Origin: Casp-actino8 sp964614655
GTDB taxonomy: Bacteria > Actinomycetota > Acidimicrobiia > Acidimicrobiales > Ilumatobacteraceae
Direction: 5' to 3'
Assembly (NCBI GenBank): GCA_964614655.1
Contig: CAZTPF010000048.1
Span: forward strand, 1 to 10,317
DNA length: 10,317 bases
A program made the position numbers and the translations under genes. Shown one piece after another: positions 7,876 to 10,317 of the stretch (within the stretch, counting starts at the first letter, position 1; the number at the start of each line of letters is the position of its first letter). Below the pieces are notes generated by a model. The model was not told the origin of the DNA, did no database searches, and saw nothing but the letters and a program-made list of their open reading frames with translations.

Positions 7876-8874
7876 GTGACCGGACTCGCTGACGATCCCG
7901 ATCGCCGTTCTCGCCTTCTCGCCCTCACCTTGCAAGCGCTCGTGCGCGAGCAGTTCGGTGTCGAATCGTTCACCGCTGCCACCGGCTTGTCGCGCGGTGC
8001 GGCCGGAGTCGCCGGCGATGCGGCCTTCGTGTTGGTCGACGAACAACCCGAGCGCGGACTCGGTGCAGCACTTGCGTGGGCCAGTCGTCACCAGTTGCGC
8101 ACCCTTCATGTGATCGCATCGGAAGCGACCGGGCTCTTGGCTCGTCGTGCCGAGGCCTTCGATCTCGACATCCAGGTGTGGCATCGCGACGATCGTTCGC
8201 TGTTGCCAGCCGTGGCCGAACCGCATCCGGTGGCGGTCGATGTGCCGGTCGAGCATCGTCAATTCGAATCGCTCATCGTCGAATCGGGTGCCACGGTCAG
8301 CATCGAACACGGTGTGTTGGCCGGTGAAGTGCGAGGCCTCGAAGTGTGTCGTGCAGTCACCGATCCGCACACCGGTGTACATCGCCTCGAGGTGGGCGTG
8401 GGAGCGCACGATCGCGAGGCCTTCGGGATGATCCACGGTGACACGCCGACCGCCGAGTCGCTCACCCGCATCGTGCGAATCGTCGACGCGCACCGCACTC
8501 CGGGCGCCGATCCACATCCGCTCAATCGACTCGGAGCCGAACGCGCCCTGCGCGACCGGGTCGTCACCGATCCGTCGATCGCCGGATTGCGGGCGCTCAC
8601 CACCGCGCCGCCCCCGGTGCCCCGGCCCAACCTGAAGGACTCGATTCCGTGTGTGGGTGTCGGAGAAGCCGCTGACGGAACGCCCACGGTCGCCGTGTTT
8701 TCCACGGGAATCGATCTCGATGTGGTGCCCTTCGCCGCCGACGCCCGAGCTTCCGTCGGTGACGATCACGACCTCGTGATCGTCGTCCCCGAGCGCGATG
8801 CGTCGCCGGTGACCAAGCGGCTGGCCGACATGCTGCATCGGCCGGCTCGCATCCTCGGCGTCAGCCTTCCGTAA
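7876..8874 (+). CDS. Unrecognised 332-residue protein between rpmE and prfA
   Basis: I do not recognise a named family. The product is 332 residues, with no signal peptide, no membrane segment and no cysteine ligand cluster, so it is probably cytoplasmic. Residues 14-28 look helical. Residues 49-102 read as an alpha/beta module: AAFVLVDE, a helix GLGAALAWA, a strand LHVIAS, a helix TGLLARRAEAF and a strand LDIQVW. A central part contains LEVGVGAHDREAFGM and PLNRL (215-219), followed by a Pro-rich linker. Residues 271-329 repeat the same strand-helix-strand-helix-strand order (TVAVFSTG, DLVIVVPERD, PVTKRLADML, ARILGV). Codon usage matches the neighbours, so it looks resident rather than acquired. 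No Shine-Dalgarno sequence precedes the GTG at 7876, which may be a leaderless start. The link to prfA is 12 nt. Mycobacteria lack a gene here. The context (ribosome, release factor) hints at translation, but no function can be assigned. Confidence 0.85.
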   Translation: MTGLADDPDRRSRLLALTLQALVREQFGVESFTAATGLSRGAAGVAGDAAFVLVDEQPERGLGAALAWASRHQLRTLHVIASEATGLLARRAEAFDLDIQVWHRDDRSLLPAVAEPHPVAVDVPVEHRQFESLIVESGATVSIEHGVLAGEVRGLEVCRAVTDPHTGVHRLEVGVGAHDREAFGMIHGDTPTAESLTRIVRIVDAHRTPGADPHPLNRLGAERALRDRVVTDPSIAGLRALTTAPPPVPRPNLKDSIPCVGVGEAADGTPTVAVFSTGIDLDVVPFAADARASVGDDHDLVIVVPERDASPVTKRLADMLHRPARILGVSLP

Positions 8875-8886
8875 CCTGACACCGCC

Positions 8887-9972
8887 ATGGCCGCTCACGA
8901 CACCTCCGATCGCTGGAACGCGCTCCTCGACGAGTACGTGACGGTCGAGTCGTTGCTGAGCGACCCCGACGTGCTCGGTGATCAGAAGCGTCTGCGTGAT
9001 GTCTCGCGCCGCTACAAGGAACTCACTCCGGTGGTGACGTGCATCCGGCGGATCGAATCTCGCCGTAGCGATGCGGTTGCAGCGCGCGATCTCCTCGAGA
9101 TCACCGACGATGCCACCGAACGCGAACTTCTGCGCACCGAACGCGACGAGGCCGATGCCGAGGTCGAGCAACTCGAAGAGGAACTACGCGTCCTTCTGCT
9201 TCCCAAGGATCCGAACGACGGTCGCCCGGTGATCATCGAGATTCGCGGCGCCGAAGGCGGCGAAGAAGCCAACCTGTTCGCCCGCGATCTCTACGACATG
9301 TACATCGCTTATGCGGCGCGCAAGGGTTGGAAGACCGAGACGATCGCCTTTGATCCGAGCGACCTGGGCGGGGTCAATCAGGCCACGTTCGTGGTACGTG
9401 GTGACGACGCCTGGTCGCGCCTCAAGTACGAGGGCGGACCGCACCGCGTTCAGCGCGTGCCGGTGACCGAGAGCCAGGGACGTATTCACACCTCGTCGGC
9501 CACGGTGATGGTGTTGCCCGAAGCGGAGGAAGTCGATGTGCAGATCGACGACAAGGATCTGCAGATCGACGTGTTCCGTTCGAGCGGTGCTGGCGGCCAG
9601 AGCGTCAACACCACCGACTCGGCAGTGCGCATCACACACATTCCAACCGGGATCGTGGTGTCGATGCAGGACGAGCGCAGTCAGATCCAGAACCGGGCTC
9701 GAGCGATGACGGTGCTGCGGTCGCGCCTACTGCAACAGGCGCAGGAGGAAGCCGACGCCAAGATGTCGGCAGTTCGTCGCTCGCAGGTGGGCGGAGGCGG
9801 ACGCGGCGAGAAGATCCGCACCTACAACTTCAAGGAAAACCGCCTCACCGATCATCGCATCGGCTTCACGATCTACAGCCTGTCCGACGTGTTGGCCGGC
9901 GATCTCGACGGCACGATCGACGCGCTGGCCAACGATGAGCGAGCCCGTCAACTCTCCGATCTCGACGCATGA
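8887..9972 (+). CDS. prfA: Peptide chain release factor 1
   Basis: RF1 recognises UAA and UAG in the ribosomal A site and triggers peptide release. The product is 361 residues, normal for RF1. An N-terminal helical domain (about residues 1-100, charged and coiled-coil-like) is followed by IEIRGAEGGEEANLFA, the decoding domain and the catalytic domain. The codon-recognition tripeptide is PVT at 192-194 in RVPVTESQGRIHTSS, the RF1-type PxT rather than the SPF of RF2. The catalytic GGQ is at 236-238 in SSGAGGQSVNTTDSAVRI. GEKIRTYNFKENRLTDHRI completes the family signature. The ATG at 8887 lies 12 nt after the upstream gene and has no Shine-Dalgarno sequence. TAACCT (8872-8877), overlapping the upstream stop, resembles a -10 box and could give a nearly leaderless transcript, but no -35 is evident. 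It overlaps prmC by ATGA. Confidence 0.97.
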   Translation: MAAHDTSDRWNALLDEYVTVESLLSDPDVLGDQKRLRDVSRRYKELTPVVTCIRRIESRRSDAVAARDLLEITDDATERELLRTERDEADAEVEQLEEELRVLLLPKDPNDGRPVIIEIRGAEGGEEANLFARDLYDMYIAYAARKGWKTETIAFDPSDLGGVNQATFVVRGDDAWSRLKYEGGPHRVQRVPVTESQGRIHTSSATVMVLPEAEEVDVQIDDKDLQIDVFRSSGAGGQSVNTTDSAVRITHIPTGIVVSMQDERSQIQNRARAMTVLRSRLLQQAQEEADAKMSAVRRSQVGGGGRGEKIRTYNFKENRLTDHRIGFTIYSLSDVLAGDLDGTIDALANDERARQLSDLDA

Positions 9973-10317
9973 CGTCCACCTGGCGCGAGCTCTGGCAGCA
10001 GACGATCGACGTGCTGGGGGAGCGCGGTCCCGCCCGCTGGTTGTGTGAGACGGCGTGTGGATTAGACGGTGACGAGTTCACCGCCGCACTCGACGAGATG
10101 CCGACCGAGCGCATGGTCGCCCAACTCGATCGCATGGTGGGGCGCTACCGATCGGGTGAGCCGCTTGCGTACGTGATGGGGCGGTGGTCGTTCCGGACTC
10201 TCGATCTGATGGTCGATCGCCGTGTGTTGATTCCTCGTCCCGAGACCGAGTTGATGGCCGAGCATGCGATCACGGCGGCGCGAGCGTTCTCGCCCCGAGT
10301 AGTGGTCGATCTCGGGA
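9969..10317 (+). CDS. prmC: Release factor glutamine methyltransferase PrmC/HemK (3' partial)
   Basis: PrmC uses S-adenosylmethionine to N5-methylate the glutamine of the GGQ motif in RF1 and RF2, which raises release efficiency. 116 codons are visible before the window ends. They cover the N-terminal helical substrate-binding domain (WRELWQQTIDVLGERG through MVGRYRSGEPLAYVMGRWSF) and the family hallmark VDRRVLIPRPETELM (residues 82-96). The SAM-binding motif I starts at VVVDLG, the last residues seen. The NPPY catalytic motif is outside the window. The ATG at 9969-9971 overlaps the prfA stop (ATGA), so the two are translationally coupled, and the neighbour RF1 is its substrate. This prfA-prmC order is common across bacteria. 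Cys and Met content in the N-terminal domain is not unusual. Confidence 0.93.
   Translation, partial: MTSTWRELWQQTIDVLGERGPARWLCETACGLDGDEFTAALDEMPTERMVAQLDRMVGRYRSGEPLAYVMGRWSFRTLDLMVDRRVLIPRPETELMAEHAITAARAFSPRVVVDLG

Noticed and set aside
7876..8874. Assigning the unnamed gene to a nuclease or tRNA-modification family from its position and alpha/beta pattern
   Set aside because: No catalytic motif I can name is present, so a functional name would be invented.

Overview
This window is a GC-rich (about two-thirds G+C) piece of a bacterial chromosome. All supported genes lie on the + strand. It contains two 100-N assembly gaps (3013-3112 and 5381-5480), so it is scaffolded draft sequence. 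Gene order is argS - lysA - hom - thrC - [gap] - rho - rpmE - (unnamed gene) - prfA - prmC. This closely follows the actinobacterial arrangement known from Mycobacterium tuberculosis (argS-lysA-thrA-thrC-thrB-rho-rpmE-prfA-hemK). The long-insert Rho, the GTG starts and the base composition agree with Actinomycetota. The extra gene between rpmE and prfA and the divergence from mycobacterial sequences suggest a deep lineage such as Acidimicrobiia, but that placement is inference.

Region 1 (1-5501) is an amino-acid/aminoacylation block. It holds arginyl-tRNA synthetase (start beyond the left edge), diaminopimelate decarboxylase (last step to lysine), homoserine dehydrogenase (N-terminal domain lost in gap 1) and threonine synthase (C-terminus lost in gap 2). 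Spacing is tight (10 nt for argS-lysA, 4 nt for hom-thrC), so it probably forms one operon feeding lysine and threonine synthesis from the aspartate pathway. Homoserine kinase (thrB), expected after thrC by synteny, is not visible and would fall in gap 2.

Region 2 (5502-7862) holds the transcription terminator factor Rho and ribosomal protein L31. A 219-nt region ahead of rho contains two dyads, a plausible promoter (TTGTGG-17-TAGGGT) with a G-rich spacer, and a leader with mutually exclusive short hairpins and a C-rich tract that could mask the ribosome binding site. Rho has a long disordered Asp/Arg/Asn/Gly-rich insert. A strong GC hairpin separates rho from rpmE, and a 14-position inverted repeat follows rpmE.

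Region 3 (7876-10317) holds an unrecognised 332-residue protein, release factor 1, and the start of PrmC, the methyltransferase that modifies the GGQ glutamine of release factors. prfA and prmC overlap by ATGA, so the enzyme and its substrate are translationally coupled.

I see no mobile element, CRISPR array, tRNA or rRNA. Most of the window is conserved housekeeping sequence. The points most worth following are the unnamed 332-residue gene, the rho leader, what the two gaps conceal, and a roughly tenfold excess of the palindrome CGATCG.
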